A stretch of DNA of 64,000 bases from positions 1,209,604-1,273,603 of the forward strand of contig NC_049982.1 of assembly GCF_000003815.2 (NCBI RefSeq). Direction: 5' to 3'. The position numbers and the translations under genes were made by a program. Every line of letters begins with the position of its first letter. Within the stretch, counting starts at the first letter, position 1. The notes under the pieces are model-generated. The model did not search any database. It saw only the letters and a program-made list of their open reading frames with translations, and had not been told where the DNA came from. Positions 43,201 to 55,707 of this stretch are shown piece by piece. This DNA comes from Branchiostoma floridae (Eukaryota > Chordata > Leptocardii > Amphioxiformes > Branchiostomatidae).

Positions 43201-46200
43201 CATGAAGCTGATGTCCGATGGCTTCCCGCTCACTATAGACATAGACTTACACTTGCGTGGTTTTAGCTTTAGGTTCATTGACTTTGTGTTGGAGGAAATT
43301 TGAGTAATTAGTTTCTGATGCTGTCGTTTGTTTGTGGTTATGAGGCAAAAGTCGTCTGCGAAAGGCAGTGTAACATAATGCTTGTCATTGAGGTTGTAGC
43401 CGTGTTGCTGCTCTACTCCCTTGAGATGCTGTAGGATAGGCTGGAACACCGTTAGGAAGATGATGGGTGACAAGTTGTCTCCTTGGAACACTCCTCTTCC
43501 GAACGGGAACGGATCACTTTCCCAGCCTGGACCCTTCACTTTCCCTTTCAGGCGAGAATACAGGTTTTTAATGTAGGTGGTGATAATTGGCGGGAAGCCG
43601 TTTCTCTCCATCTGGTAGTAGATCAGTTCGTGTTCCACGGAACCAAAGGCATCCGCGAGGTCAAACCATGTAATGTGGACTGTACGGCGGTTTTTCTTGG
43701 CATGTGCTAAGATCTCCCGCATAACTTGGACATGCTCCACACAGCCGTTGATTCCGGTCAGGAATGCCTTTTGTGTTTCTGGGTCTATCAGATCATTGCA
43801 AGTCATGTACTTTACCCATCGTTCCGAGAGTATTTGGTGGAAAATCTTGGAGACGCAGGAAGTAAGGCAGATCATTCGAAAGTTTTCGGCAGCTTCTGGA
43901 CTACCATCCTTGTGTATAAGTGACACGTTACCAGATGACCATGATGTCGGTGGGTCTCCGGACTCAAGCAGTTTGGAGAACAGTGTACTAAGGAACAGGT
44001 GACAAGCTGGCAGGTGCTTGAGGTGGCCATACATGATCCCGTCCGGGCCAGGTGCAGATGTAGCGCATCGTTTGGATAAGACTGCCTTAATGTCTTTCGG
44101 CCTGACAGGTGACATGTCAAAAGAGTTCGCAGGTACTTGTTCCTCCACCGGCAAATGAGGAAACCAGAGCAGTTTGTTGAAGTCAACACGGGTTGGGTGT
44201 GAGTATTTGTTTTTGTAGTACTCATTTGCATAATAAACAGAGAATGCCGGTTTTACTGGGGGGATATCGAGCTGTCCTTTTGCACATTTACCGGCAAACT
44301 TCCAAAAGTTCTTATGATATTCTTTCCCTTGGTGTGCTGCCGATTTTGTAGTTTCCTTTCGTTTCTGTTGTCGCTTCATAAAGGAGTATGTTTTAATTGC
44401 ATCTCTGAAAGCCTTTCGATCCTCAGGTGTTGCGTCAGCTCTGAATGCCTTCTTACGTAGCTTGTTTTTCAGGCGTTTTACTTGTGCGAGAGACTGTGGT
44501 TCGTGGCTTATATAGCCTTCTAAGTGACTTTCTTCGGTAGTGTGGCTGAACTCTGGTTTACTGGCCATAAAGTCGCACATGATGTCACTGAATCCCTCCC
44601 CAGCTAGTTTGGGGGACATTTCATTTGTGGCCAGTTCGTGGTGGAGCGGGCCTAGCAGGGTTTTCACATCATTGTTATACCCAGACCAGGTATCAGTAGA
44701 CACCAGTGGCAGTTTAAAAGACATAAAACCATCTGTACCTTTAGCAGCGACGATGACCAGCGTGAATCATGAATATTTCTATTATAAATGTCACATTAAT
44801 GTATGATAGACATAACGGATATATATAAACAACTGTAGTTTAGCAACAGAATCTTGAATCCCCACCGTTTCAACTAAAATTATACCTTGTAGAAAATGTG
44901 TTGCCAACAAAATTTTAGGAAAACTCACTAAGTTTGGTTGTCATAGCACAACAAGCTGTTTGGAAGTTATAATAAGTCAAAGTTGGTGTAAGCACTTTTA
45001 GCCTGGATAAAGTTACCTTGTCATGTTTTTGTTTTGGTATACCTTTTCAGTAACATTGTTTTTCGCGAAAGCTTACAAGCTTGGATCAGGTTTGGGAATT
45101 CGAATGTACTGAAAGGCATGAATGTAACGTTTCATTCGCTCACACATGGACGGACGCTTTACTGTTTTAGATGAATGAGGTGGGTGTTTTAAAGTGTTAC
45201 AGGAGTCACTCTCCTGAAACCAGTGATTCTAGGCAGGGATGTAGCGATATTTACGAAGTGAAGGCGAACACTCGTCGTCTGAAATCAGATTTAGTTTTAT
45301 TAACTAGCTATCTAGCTAGTGCTTGTCAGTTTCTAAGATCATTGCGGGTAGATCCGTAAAATTATCTATGAAAAAAGATTAACCTTTTATCTTCTTGTCT
45401 TCAAGGTCAACCTGTCTACCTGACGACCCACGACGGATGGTCATTTTATAAGATTCCTGTCTCCGGCCAGATGACCAATGCCAACGTCAAGGCCACGTGT
45501 GAGGCGGCCGGGATGAGCTACCCGTGTCACTACTCAGGTGGTGGCAGGTGTACTCACCACTGGACATCAGGCTGCATCAGGTTCAGGGACGACGGTGTCA
45601 TCTGTGATACCCAAGATCTCCTCTCTCCAAACCTGTGTGGAAGTCTGGTCACTGTCGCATGGCTCTGTCAGCCCCTCGATGACACATTTGTGTACTACCC
45701 TGGCGGCTGGCAGGGGCATGACAGTGCCTGGGGAGTGGACGTCGACACTCACAACTGGGCCCTGCCGGGAGCAAACTACAACAACATGTACGCCCTGTGT
45801 GCAGGTAAGAGTGTAGCCTTGTTTAGTTATACAAGACAGAGGGGGTCTGGGTTTAATATCACCGTAACGTGCATATTCCTAGGGCGCTCACAAAACGTCT
45901 GTTTACTTTTGTGATGATCAACAGAATAGTTTTCTCGCCCATTAATTGTTCTTTAAAGGGAAAAATGTCTTTTTCTTTAAAAATACAGTGACTACTTCTT
46001 GGCCTTTCCCCTTTGTAGTACATGATAGTAATATGCCAAGAAATATTTCACGGCACACCTATTCCTGTATTAGGTGTCATAAGGCCTAGACATTTGCTTT
46101 GACCACCGAATAATTTAAATCAAAATTACAGTGCGAACCAGGTGATTTTATGAAGTAGCATTATGACACCAAATACACCAAGGGATAGGCGGGTCATAAC

Positions 46201-49200
46201 TTAATTATCATACAGCCTATCCAAAATAACCCGTGTGAGACATACAGATTCCGTATGACGTATAAGCAATTCAGCATCCTTTGATACCATGCAAGTCAAT
46301 TCATTTCTTGAATTTCCGACAAATGCATTTGAATATTTACAAATGTCCCCTTGGTACAAATGAGATTCAGTGGAAACCTAATCAAAACCAAACAGCAAAT
46401 TTCGTAGCATTGCAAACAAAGTTCGCATGTGGAATCTATAGTCTATTCACTATATCTCTCTCTGCTGGAAGTGATCATTTCTACCTACAGGGTGCTATGC
46501 TGATTGGGCAATGTCATTATACACCCCATCCTGATTGGTCATTGTCATATACACCCCATTCTGATTGGTCATTGTCATAATACACCTTATTCTGATGGGC
46601 TAATGTTATTGAACACCCGCCTGAGATCCGGGTGAACCCTTGGGTCACCTCTATGATACAACGGCGTCATAACCAATATGAAATGGGGATTTCTGATTGT
46701 CATCGTCATATTGCATTTTGATGTTATATATTAAGAGTCGATAAGAGTCGATAATTGATTAAATAAATAAGGCTTATTCGGCACTAGGAGGTGCTTAGGT
46801 TCCTTCATATAATCTCAAAGTCTCCTAAACAGTACTTTTCAATATTTGACATCCTTAGTTGTGAGCTAGCTCCCAAGGCCAATGTACTGTTTACAAAAGT
46901 ACATTCCCCGAGTGACGTAAACGTAAGCTTAATAAACAACACATTACCTCACAGTTTCGGATCAAGACCTCAACGGGTGCCTGACCTCTCCTTGTGTTCA
47001 TGGAAGCTGTATGAACGATATCGGGGGCTACACGTGTACCTGTGAGAACGGATGGGAGGGGACCAACTGTGATCAAGGTAAGTACTCTTTTACTTTATGA
47101 AATTCTTCACTATGTATAGGTTTGTTTCCTAGCAATATTTGAGCAATCAATGTGAGAGCGGTCACATTGTGTTTTATTTAGCCGATGGTAAGCGACATTA
47201 TAGCCGAATTGTATTTAAAGATAATGATAGAATCAAACACAAGAGGCGCCAACGAAATGAACTTAATATGTCAACAAGGTTTCATCTTTATTAGATTACC
47301 TGACTCCTATACATAGCAATACAGTCATACTGCCATCTTTTTGTTCTATTGTTATGATTAGGGCTCCTCTAGAGGCCTGCGCTTTGATTACATCTGTCCA
47401 TGCAGTCGCATCTTTAACTATTGGTCTGGGATCAAGTTGATAGTAACACTGTCTGTATTTAATTCTTTTATGTAAATAATTTTAACCTAAGCTGTGTCAG
47501 ACGCTGACGATTGCGCGTCCTCCCCTTGTATCCACGGAATTTGCACTGACGGCTATATGAGCTACACCTGTAGCTGTGAGAACGGCTGGGAAGGGACAAA
47601 TTGTGATCAAGGTTAGTTATGTATGAAACCATATACAAATGTTTTTAGTGTATAATCTTTGTGCCAGCTGTATGCCATGGCGTAACTACATTGTAAGAGA
47701 GCATTCTTGATATGAGTTTGTTTCATATGTTCTGGCGTAACTACATTATATACATTGGGTCCGGATCTCTAAGAGGTAGAGGTTCTAAAATAGATAAATA
47801 AATAAATAAAATATGAACATGTTGATATTACCGGGGGATTTGTAATGATTACTTGTGTATAACGGCTATTTCCAGACATTGACGACTGCGCGTCCTCCCC
47901 ATGTGTACACGGAACCTGCACCGATGACTATATGAGTTACACCTGTAGTTGTGAGAATGGATGGACAGGAACCAACTGTGATCAAGGTCTGTAGTTTTAC
48001 GTCATGTTGTATATACGGATTTTCGTTTTGATCTATTACCCGTAGTCTCGGTGTGACGTTTGTTTTTTGCATTTATTTTCCAGAAATCGATGACTGCGCG
48101 TCCTCCCCATGCATCCATGGAACCTGCACTGACGGCTATATGAACTACACCTGTAGCTGTGAGAATGGCTGGACAGGGAAAGACTGTGATCAGGGTAAGA
48201 TTGAAAACAGGGCAGAACTATGTCTGTTCTATGTTAGATAAAATGCCAAGGGGTGGGGGGTAAAAATAAAAAAGTGAAATTTAAAAGACTTTGTCATATA
48301 TTTGAAATATAACGTCTACATTTTTCATTTCTATTTAAAGCCGTGAGCATAGCATGTCCTGTAGTATTCTAACTAACGAATGAATATAACTATGCAGTTG
48401 ACCCTGATGAGTGCGCGAGCAACCCTTGCTGGCTGGGAGGGACCTGTCTGGATCACGTGGACGGCTACAGCTGTGTATGTCCCAAAGATTCCACCGGCAA
48501 GAACTGTGAAACCGGTACTACTTTTTTACAAGATGCTAAGACGTGATAGTTTATTACATACTAGATGATTACTGTTGAATTTTTCATCATGTCATAATAA
48601 TTATTATTAAAAAACCTTACACGTAATTGTTCGTGCTAGAATCCATCCTTCACATCGCAAATCTCTTTAATATGAATACTTCACAATGGGTTTATGTTTT
48701 GATATGTATATGGTAGCTACACGTAGAAGAAAATAGGTAAAATTGTTTGAGAAAACATGTTAAATTGATGAAGGCCAAACATCCAGATAAAAGAATACAC
48801 TATTTAGCAGTTACTCAAGCAACGGCATAATGATTTTTCAAACGGCAATAGAATAGACATTCAAGGTAGCATTCACTGCTTTGTGATTTATGCCACATAC
48901 TTGAGAAACTAAGTGACTAATAAGGATATTGCATTGCCATAACTTATCATAGGTTGATTTACATGTAAAAGTATAATGTGATAGTACATTCAAAGACGAC
49001 GAAACAATTTCCCAGTGATCGTTTTCTAATGCGCCGCAGGGGTTTATGGCGGAGAATGCTACTACTTCTCGTCCACCGCCCTGACCCATCTTGAAGCGAC
49101 ACATGCCTGCAGTGCCAACAGCGGCCGCATGGTGGACGTGAGAGAAGAGCAGCAGCAACTCTCCCTCGCGGACAAGATCGGGGCCTCCACCAGTGGCTAC

Positions 49201-52200
49201 TACGTGTGCCAGTCCGGTATGCATGCTACCAGCGAATATCCCTTTATCATTTTGCGTTGAATTTCAATTAAAGGCCGATTTGCATTTTCTACATTTTTGT
49301 ATGACGACATATACATATCATGTGTTGTCAAGATTGATTCGTGTGATGTCTCATCGATGACAGCAACCAAGTGGAATAGAGTCTGCTTTATCTCTTTCTC
49401 TCTTAAAGATCGACTGTAGCATTCGAGATGAGTGCTCTGCAGACCAGGAAAAGTAGCACCACTTGCATTTAACTTTTTTTTTACAAATTAAAAAGCCTAT
49501 CTTTAGATAATGAATATTTTTAAGCATGAGGATTAAACATTAGGATCTCACGATGAAACCAAAAGAAGGAGATAGTTGCTTGTCAAGTAAACATATACTG
49601 ACTATCCGACACGGTTCCATGATTCCAGCTCTCAAGCCCTGTGAACCAAACGTGTGTCAGAACGGCGGAATCTGCACCTCCTGCTTCAACGAGACCACCA
49701 CTTTCTGCGAGTGTGCTGATGGATTCGAAGGGAAGTTCTGCGAGATAGGTGAGTACTTCATTGTTATTCACATACACTCATGTTTAACTCTACTTTGCCC
49801 CTATGGACCGTTCTAGTCAAGCACTGTAGGCCCTGTCCCGGTTTTCGAACACCTCTAGATCTGCAATAAACAGCGCCAATAGGATATACCGCTGCCGAGC
49901 TGCCGATGGGTCTTTTTGGCTTGGAAGTACTGTTAGAGCTGGAAACAAAGGGGCTATTTCTCTTTATTGTCAAGCGGTAAATACATAAATTTGTTTAAAG
50001 AGGTGACAGACGTGGTAGATGTGCGTGCAGTGAAATCATATTTTTTGGCTTGATTAATCTTTAACCACTATTCTTAAAAAATGGCACTTTTGCCAACAGT
50101 TTATTCTCTTCGCCAATGGCGATAGAGTATGTTTTTGTCGACTTGGGTCTGTATGTAGGTCAACAGCATATAACTCGAGAAATTGTGGATGGAACTTTGT
50201 GATTTTTGGTAGGTGTGTAGCGGTTGTCGAAAGGAATGCCAAGTTCGAAAACGGTTTACCTGGCGTTTTCCTACGGTACTGCAGCTAGCTTGGTATGTTT
50301 TTTGCAGTTTGTTTTGGGCAGCATAAGTCAAAATCTAGCTGGGCGATTTTCAAGAAACTTGGTAGGTGTGTAGCGGTTTTGGAGAGGAAGGTCAAGTGCG
50401 AAAATGGTTTACCTGGCTCTTACCTACGGCGCTGTAGCGGGATTTGTATGTAAGTGCGTTTGTCTGTAAGCAAGATAACTCGAGAACCCTTGAATGGATC
50501 CTGATGATATTTGGTAGGTGGGTGGGGGTCAAGAAAACGAAGGTCAAGTTCGATAATGGCCCCCCTAGTGACTGCCTAAGGTACTGCAGCAAAACTTTTA
50601 TTTTTGACACTTCGTGTTTTGGATATGCTGTGGTCATGATTTTTGAGTGGTAGATAGCCCTTGGGGCAGAGAGTAAGTGCTGTGAGTTTGGACCCCCTAG
50701 CGGCTTTTTGGGAACTGCAGGCACCGATTTCCTTTCAAACTTTGAACGAGAATAACTCGAGAACGTGTTGACGGATCATCAGGATTTTTTGGTATGTAGA
50801 TAGAATGAGTACTTAAAATAATAATCTACATGGAAAGATGCATTTAATTGTAATCAGTGGCCAATTAACAGAAATAAACTGTTTTGTATATACATGTATC
50901 TCACTTGACCTATATCTATGGACACATCTGTTTGACAGATGTTTTTGCTGGAGGAAACACTGACAAGCCGTGAGCTGGACACTGAAAAGCTTGAAATTCT
51001 GATTGACCAGGGGTGCTATCAGGTCATCTTGTACAATCAGGTCTTGTTTTGGTAGCATTTGTGGGGTTTGGGGGTAGGTACTATTTAGTAATACATGAAT
51101 AAGACCTTAAAGTCTTAAATAAAGGCATGATTTAGTAATACATGAATAAGACCTTAAAGTCTTGAATAAAGGCATGATTATTTGGCGAAGAGATGGGTTC
51201 GTTGAACTCTAGTTTAGATATGTGAATATTTTCTACAAAACATACGCATTTAAGACGTTAATTGACCGTCTAGCAATTGCATATTTCAACAGACATCGAC
51301 GACTGTGCCTCCAATCCGTGCCAAAATGGCGGAACCTGTCAGGATGGCATCAACTCCTACAGATGCCGCTGTCCAACCGGGTCCATTGGAGCCAACTGTG
51401 ACTCAGGTCAAAACTTTTACACCATTTCTATGTTAATTGACAACTGTTATGGATGCTTTACACTCCCTTGCGTTTAGGACTGCATTGTAAATAATTTGCC
51501 TACAGCTGTCTGTAAATATGTACATACTAAATGTTTGATGACCGCATCTGAACTGTGATCAGCGTCACCTGTCCTGTAGTACAATTTGAACCACTTAGAA
51601 TTGCCCTAAAGAAGGTGACAGACGGTCATTGCAATGTCTGTGAGAGTAAACCAATGGTTGTGTAAAAAGAGCATCTTTATTCATGGACGCACTAACCTGA
51701 TGAAACGGATGTGACTCAGGTCATTCCGTCCAATTCTGTTGTTGTTTTCATTTTTAAACGTATACTTTCTTGCTGTTATGATCCCATTGAGCACAATATC
51801 ATTCTAAGTTACAATATCTTTTGAATAACTCTTCTGATTAAAAGAAAGAGAAATAGCCTGGTCATGATTTGAACTGTGATTGCGCAGTTTGGTACAAAGT
51901 CAGGTGGTGAGCTTGACTATCCCAGAATTCCTGAATACACATTCAACAATACACACTCCCAGCTTGACTGTGACCCACAAGTATATTGTGGACTTGTCAT
52001 GTTGCGTTTGAAAATGCAAGTCTTACAATATGATCTGTAAATATTCTTGTGTCAACAGACTCAAGTAGTCCATGAGAAGTAATCCATGCCTGATGTTTGT
52101 AGCCTGCGGGCATAGATTAGCAAATTAGATTATCATTAGTATAACACTGAAATTCTCATTAAAAAAAACAGGATGAACGGGATTTCATACTATTGCAAGA

Positions 52201-53686
52201 AACAGCAATATTTGGATTGATGCCATATCCAACTTGTGCGTTTTTTCTTGAGCATCTAGGCCTGCCAATAAAGTATAGATGCGACTTCTTGTTGATTTTA
52301 TTTTCTCAATGGCTAAAATCTTGATATGATTTTGCTAAAGATGTAATGGAGTTTGATGGTGTGTGCTGTTATCTGAAATACTTGTATTTCTAAATGTAAT
52401 CAGAAAACTTTAGGTAAATTGATGGATTGATTGATTGATTGATTGATGACGTCATCTATGTCATTGACCTATTCCAATTTTACCTGACTCCAATTCCCTT
52501 TTTCTTCATCAGCAATCGACTGGTGCCAGTTTACTCATTGTCCGTTCAGTTGGACCTGCCAGGCGGCCACGTCCTCCTTCCAATGCGTCAGTGAGTGCAG
52601 TCTTATTTCTTATATTAGATCTGAATGCACTCTAGAACTATCGTAGAGTGGAATTTGTTATCACCAAGCACAGTAGGGACATCTTCTTAAGATAGTTTTA
52701 AAGAACGCTTGCAGATAGATGTGCAAAAGTTAGGTGTGACGGATCGTTCAGTGTAATATAACCAGCTGCTGTCGCGCCGCGGGCCTGCGAAGCTGGTGTG
52801 TTACACTGACGGGCGGTCATACCGGCTATATAGATACAGATACAGTCTTCGTTACTACGTAACTGCAAAGCTAAGTAGCATTTTAGTTTTCCCTAGTTGA
52901 CGAACGATGTGACAAAGTGCAAAAAAAATGAGTTAAAAGGAGAGGTAGTTCGATAGAAAAGTGTTCTCAGACGAACTAGAGTTACTGTGGCCGAGAAACG
53001 ATCTACAACACTGTCACATTCCCATCTATTTCTGCCTTCCAACTGATACTACAAATCGCTAGTTTGACAATCTATTTTTGGTAATCTTAGCTTTGTGCTG
53101 ACAAAGTCGGGACAGATTCTCACTATATTTATTTGATCATGACAGGATGATTAATCAACAAGTGAACAAACCTATCTGAGGGCTGTTCTTAATCCATATA
53201 TGTAGCCAGTATGCACTCTATGGCACAAAAATTGTCAATATCGGCAGCGAGAGAGCGTATACATAAACAAAGTTTAGATAAGTCTTCATTAATTTCAATT
53301 CAATCTAACTAACATATAAATGTTTGCAATAATAAAACATGGATATCGGCCCCATTGATTTCTATTGGCGTATATTTTCCATTACTTCTTATGTAGTTGG
53401 TAAGTCATCTTACGGATCTATTTGTGACGACAACATTGTAATAATTGTTATTGTAAAGATAACATTCCTATACGACGTTAATATGCCTCCCTTCATCTTT
53501 TAATTATTGCTTCCCTTCATCTTTTAATTACACGGAGCACTGTTTTCAAAACTTGTGTTGTATTTTCTTGCAGACCCTTATCCCGTTGTCCGGGAGTTCC
53601 GTTACCAGTGCAGCAGCGCCTCCTGTCCGGATGGCATGTACTGCACCGAGGAGGGCGCTGCGTCTTTCTCCTGCACGGTTGAATGA
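40233..53686 (+). CDS. Gene E: Dom1-EGF(5)-shortened CTLD-EGF(2) protein
   Basis: Twelve exons: 40233-40299, 45406-45804, 46967-47077, 47501-47611, 47876-47986, 48084-48194, 48398-48514, 49040-49216, 49629-49748, 51293-51406, 52513-52590, 53574-53686, about 542 residues in one frame. The signal peptide is [17 protein letters not shown]. Dom1 is complete. Three tandem EGFs of the DDC-ASSPC type precede one with WLGGTC. The lectin part is unusual: one 177-base exon joins the start of the CTLD ([12 protein letters not shown]) directly to its last residues (YYVCQSG), so the middle is missing. The first EGF acceptor is uncertain (46955 or 46967, both in frame), and the donor at 51407 (GTCAAA) is weak. 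Intron 1 holds an antisense retrotransposon. The product is probably secreted; without the CTLD core, sugar binding is doubtful. Confidence 0.75.
40415..41386. mobile_element. Repeat with paired GGGGTCC/GGACCCC ends, possibly piggyBac-derived
   Basis: GAGTGGGTCC...GACCCC at about 40425 mirrors GGGGTCCGTTTGGACCCC plus ACTCGGTC at about 41321. The right end reads GCTTGAGGGTTAA, which resembles a piggyBac-type end at a TTAA site. No matching left TTAA end was found, so it may be truncated. It is noncoding. Confidence 0.35.
41790..44760 (-). mobile_element. R2-like non-LTR retrotransposon, degenerate
   Basis: It lies antisense in intron 1 of gene E. Three minus-strand reading frames (44724-42988, 42994-42524, 42614-41814) carry, in order, a reverse transcriptase and an R2-type C-terminal region. 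It is broken by a frameshift near 43000 and a stop or frameshift near 42690. The N-terminal zinc finger/Myb part expected of R2-type elements was not seen, so it looks 5'-truncated. Confidence 0.75.
41814..44724 (-). pseudogene. Reverse transcriptase / restriction-like endonuclease (broken)
   Basis: Reverse transcriptase signs: APGPDGI, the [14 protein letters not shown] palm motif, [10 protein letters not shown], and the catalytic FADDF. Further on, a C-x2-C-x7-H-x4-C knuckle ([17 protein letters not shown]) is followed by PDLIIY and HELTVP, the pattern of the PD-(D/E)xK restriction-like endonuclease found in R2/NeSL/Hero/CRE-type retrotransposons. An APE endonuclease is not seen. The reading frame is lost twice, so no full-length protein can be made. 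It presumably has no role in gene E beyond lengthening its intron. Confidence 0.75.
46495..46625 (+). repeat. Minisatellite of about four 30-31-base units
   Basis: Units start near 46500, 46531, 46561 and 46592 with CTGATTGG or a variant, then TCATTGTCAT and ATACACC. Three ATTGG (inverted CCAAT) copies lie at 46503, 46533 and 46563. It is in intron 2 of gene E. Confidence 0.75.
50106..51215. mobile_element. Repeat element with inverted ends and internal tandem repeats (copy 3)
   Basis: CTCTTCGCC at 50106-50114 pairs with GGCGAAGAG at 51184-51192, followed by GAACTCTAGTTTA as in copy 1. The inside has several ~150-base units with TAACTCGAGAA, TTTGGTAGGTG and GGTCAAG. A 47-base direct duplication lies at about 51083-51176 (TTTAGTAATACATGAATAAG). 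It is in the intron of gene E between EGF exons. Confidence 0.6.
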
Positions 53687-53754
53687 CGTCACAGAGCGTC
53701 AGGCATGCAACTTGCAGCCAAATGTTAATTCTAATTTGATTTCAGATTGAAGAG

Positions 53755-53760
53755 AATAAA
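53755..53760 (+). terminator. Poly(A) signal of gene E
   Basis: AATAAA lies 69 bases after the gene E stop codon, in a 3' UTR like that of gene D. Confidence 0.8.
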
Positions 53761-54330
53761 ACACTTCAAAGATAATATTCACAGTTTCAGCTCTTTCCTG
53801 ACTAATTATATTAGTTTTTTTGTAAAAAGAGTTTTTCTCATTATGATTTCAACAAATTTTATATATCTATTTTCAACCCGTAGCAAGCATTTTTTTGTAT
53901 CTTCATGGAACACTTTAAATACGTTTTGATTAAAAAACTGTAACGAAATCTTAATTTCACATAATACCACCCATCAAAGCAGTCTAAGTAAGTCAGTGAC
54001 AAATTTATGCTGTACGCCTTTAAGAGAACTTAACAAATAGATAAATAAACAATAGCTTCTAGAATTTAATTCTAAAGAATAGAAAATTGTACCCATTTCA
54101 AATTTACTAGTATGTAGTATTGATTAAATGTATTTGTCGATGACGCTGTATTTTCCTCTCCGTATTCGGTACTTGGTATGACCCATCTTGTGTGCTACTA
54201 TTCAAACAGTCCAAAGGTTCACTACAGACCAGCTGTGGCATAACTAAATTTACATTTACATAACCTCTGCCAACAAGAAACACGGAACAACGGAGCGGTT
54301 GGTATAACTACATCCTAACCCTTCTCGAGG

Positions 54331-55619
54331 ATGAACTCCCGGAGGACCCGTCCCCGTGCCGTTACCGGGGTGTTGTTGCTGTTGTTGGCGGTGGTCTGTT
54401 CGCCCCTACACCGAGGGGCTGCCGTAGCTGTTGCGGTGAGATCAAACGGAGCCGTCGTAAGTGCCGGCATGGCAGATTGTTTTTGTGTGTGTGTGATTAT
54501 CGCTTGGTACGTAGGTTTTCTCACCGCAGAGAAATTTCCGCAGCAACTCGATCCAAACTTTAGCTGAAGCAAAACCGGGCTTTTTATTAATTTTAATTCG
54601 GCGTTGGTTAAAGAGCCAATTAGAGTATCGTAACTGATTTCACAACTGGACACACCAGATAGCCTGCGTGCCACCCTCCATTGCGAACGCTGACTCTTTT
54701 CAATTGTTAACGACAGCGTTAGAATATTAATATCTCTACAAACATAGGCAAGCACGACATGGTTGCTTTCAGTGAGCCCTCTACTTGGCAGAGGAAGAAG
54801 ATAAAAAACAACAATTCCCCATTGGGAAACAATAATTAGTAGATCACTGTCTTTTTCAGCTTTAGATTTTGTACCAATGCAGAAAGATACGGAATGATGA
54901 TACATCTACCAAACTGCTGTACTTATTAAGTGAAATTTCAATACTAAGATCTAGTGATACTTCTGTTATGTTTGTGGGAGGACGTGGAAGACGTACGGAC
55001 GTACCTACTTCTTACCCAATAACATGTCGTTTCTTTGGTTTTGATAGTAGAATTACTGTCAGTGATTAAATTGAACTTAAATCCACCAGGACCCGGTAGT
55101 GAATGTTGCACAAGGCAAACCCGTGAAAGCGAACGTGACCTGCGGCAGCCCTTTGGAGGATTTCTACCCACACAGCGACTTACTCAAACCTGCGTCCGAC
55201 AGACAGATACAGAGGTGTGACGCAAGGTGCTGCAAACATTTTCTTACTGTATACAGGAGTTAGTTCTGATTAGAGAAGCCATCATCGCTCTACTACAAAA
55301 TTTCACCATGTTTTGATCGAGGTTGCCCAGAAAGAAAGGACGTTCTACATATTATGAAATATAAACCTACTATGGCTGCAGTGTTAGATACAGCATACTT
55401 GCCAAAGTAGGAACAAGAAAGGCTAGCCTTGGTACTGAAATGTAAACTGAGAACACTCCCCCAGTCAATGGTAAAAGACAGTAGAAGCTCGGTAGCCTAG
55501 GCACGGTACTTCGAATTTATTCAGTTGCTGGAGTGACTTTTATTTTTGCATCGTGTATCTCTTTTAAGGTAATTTGATTTGGGTTTTAACCTCAATCACA
55601 CCACCCTTAGATATTTCGA

Positions 55620-55707
<88 letters not shown>

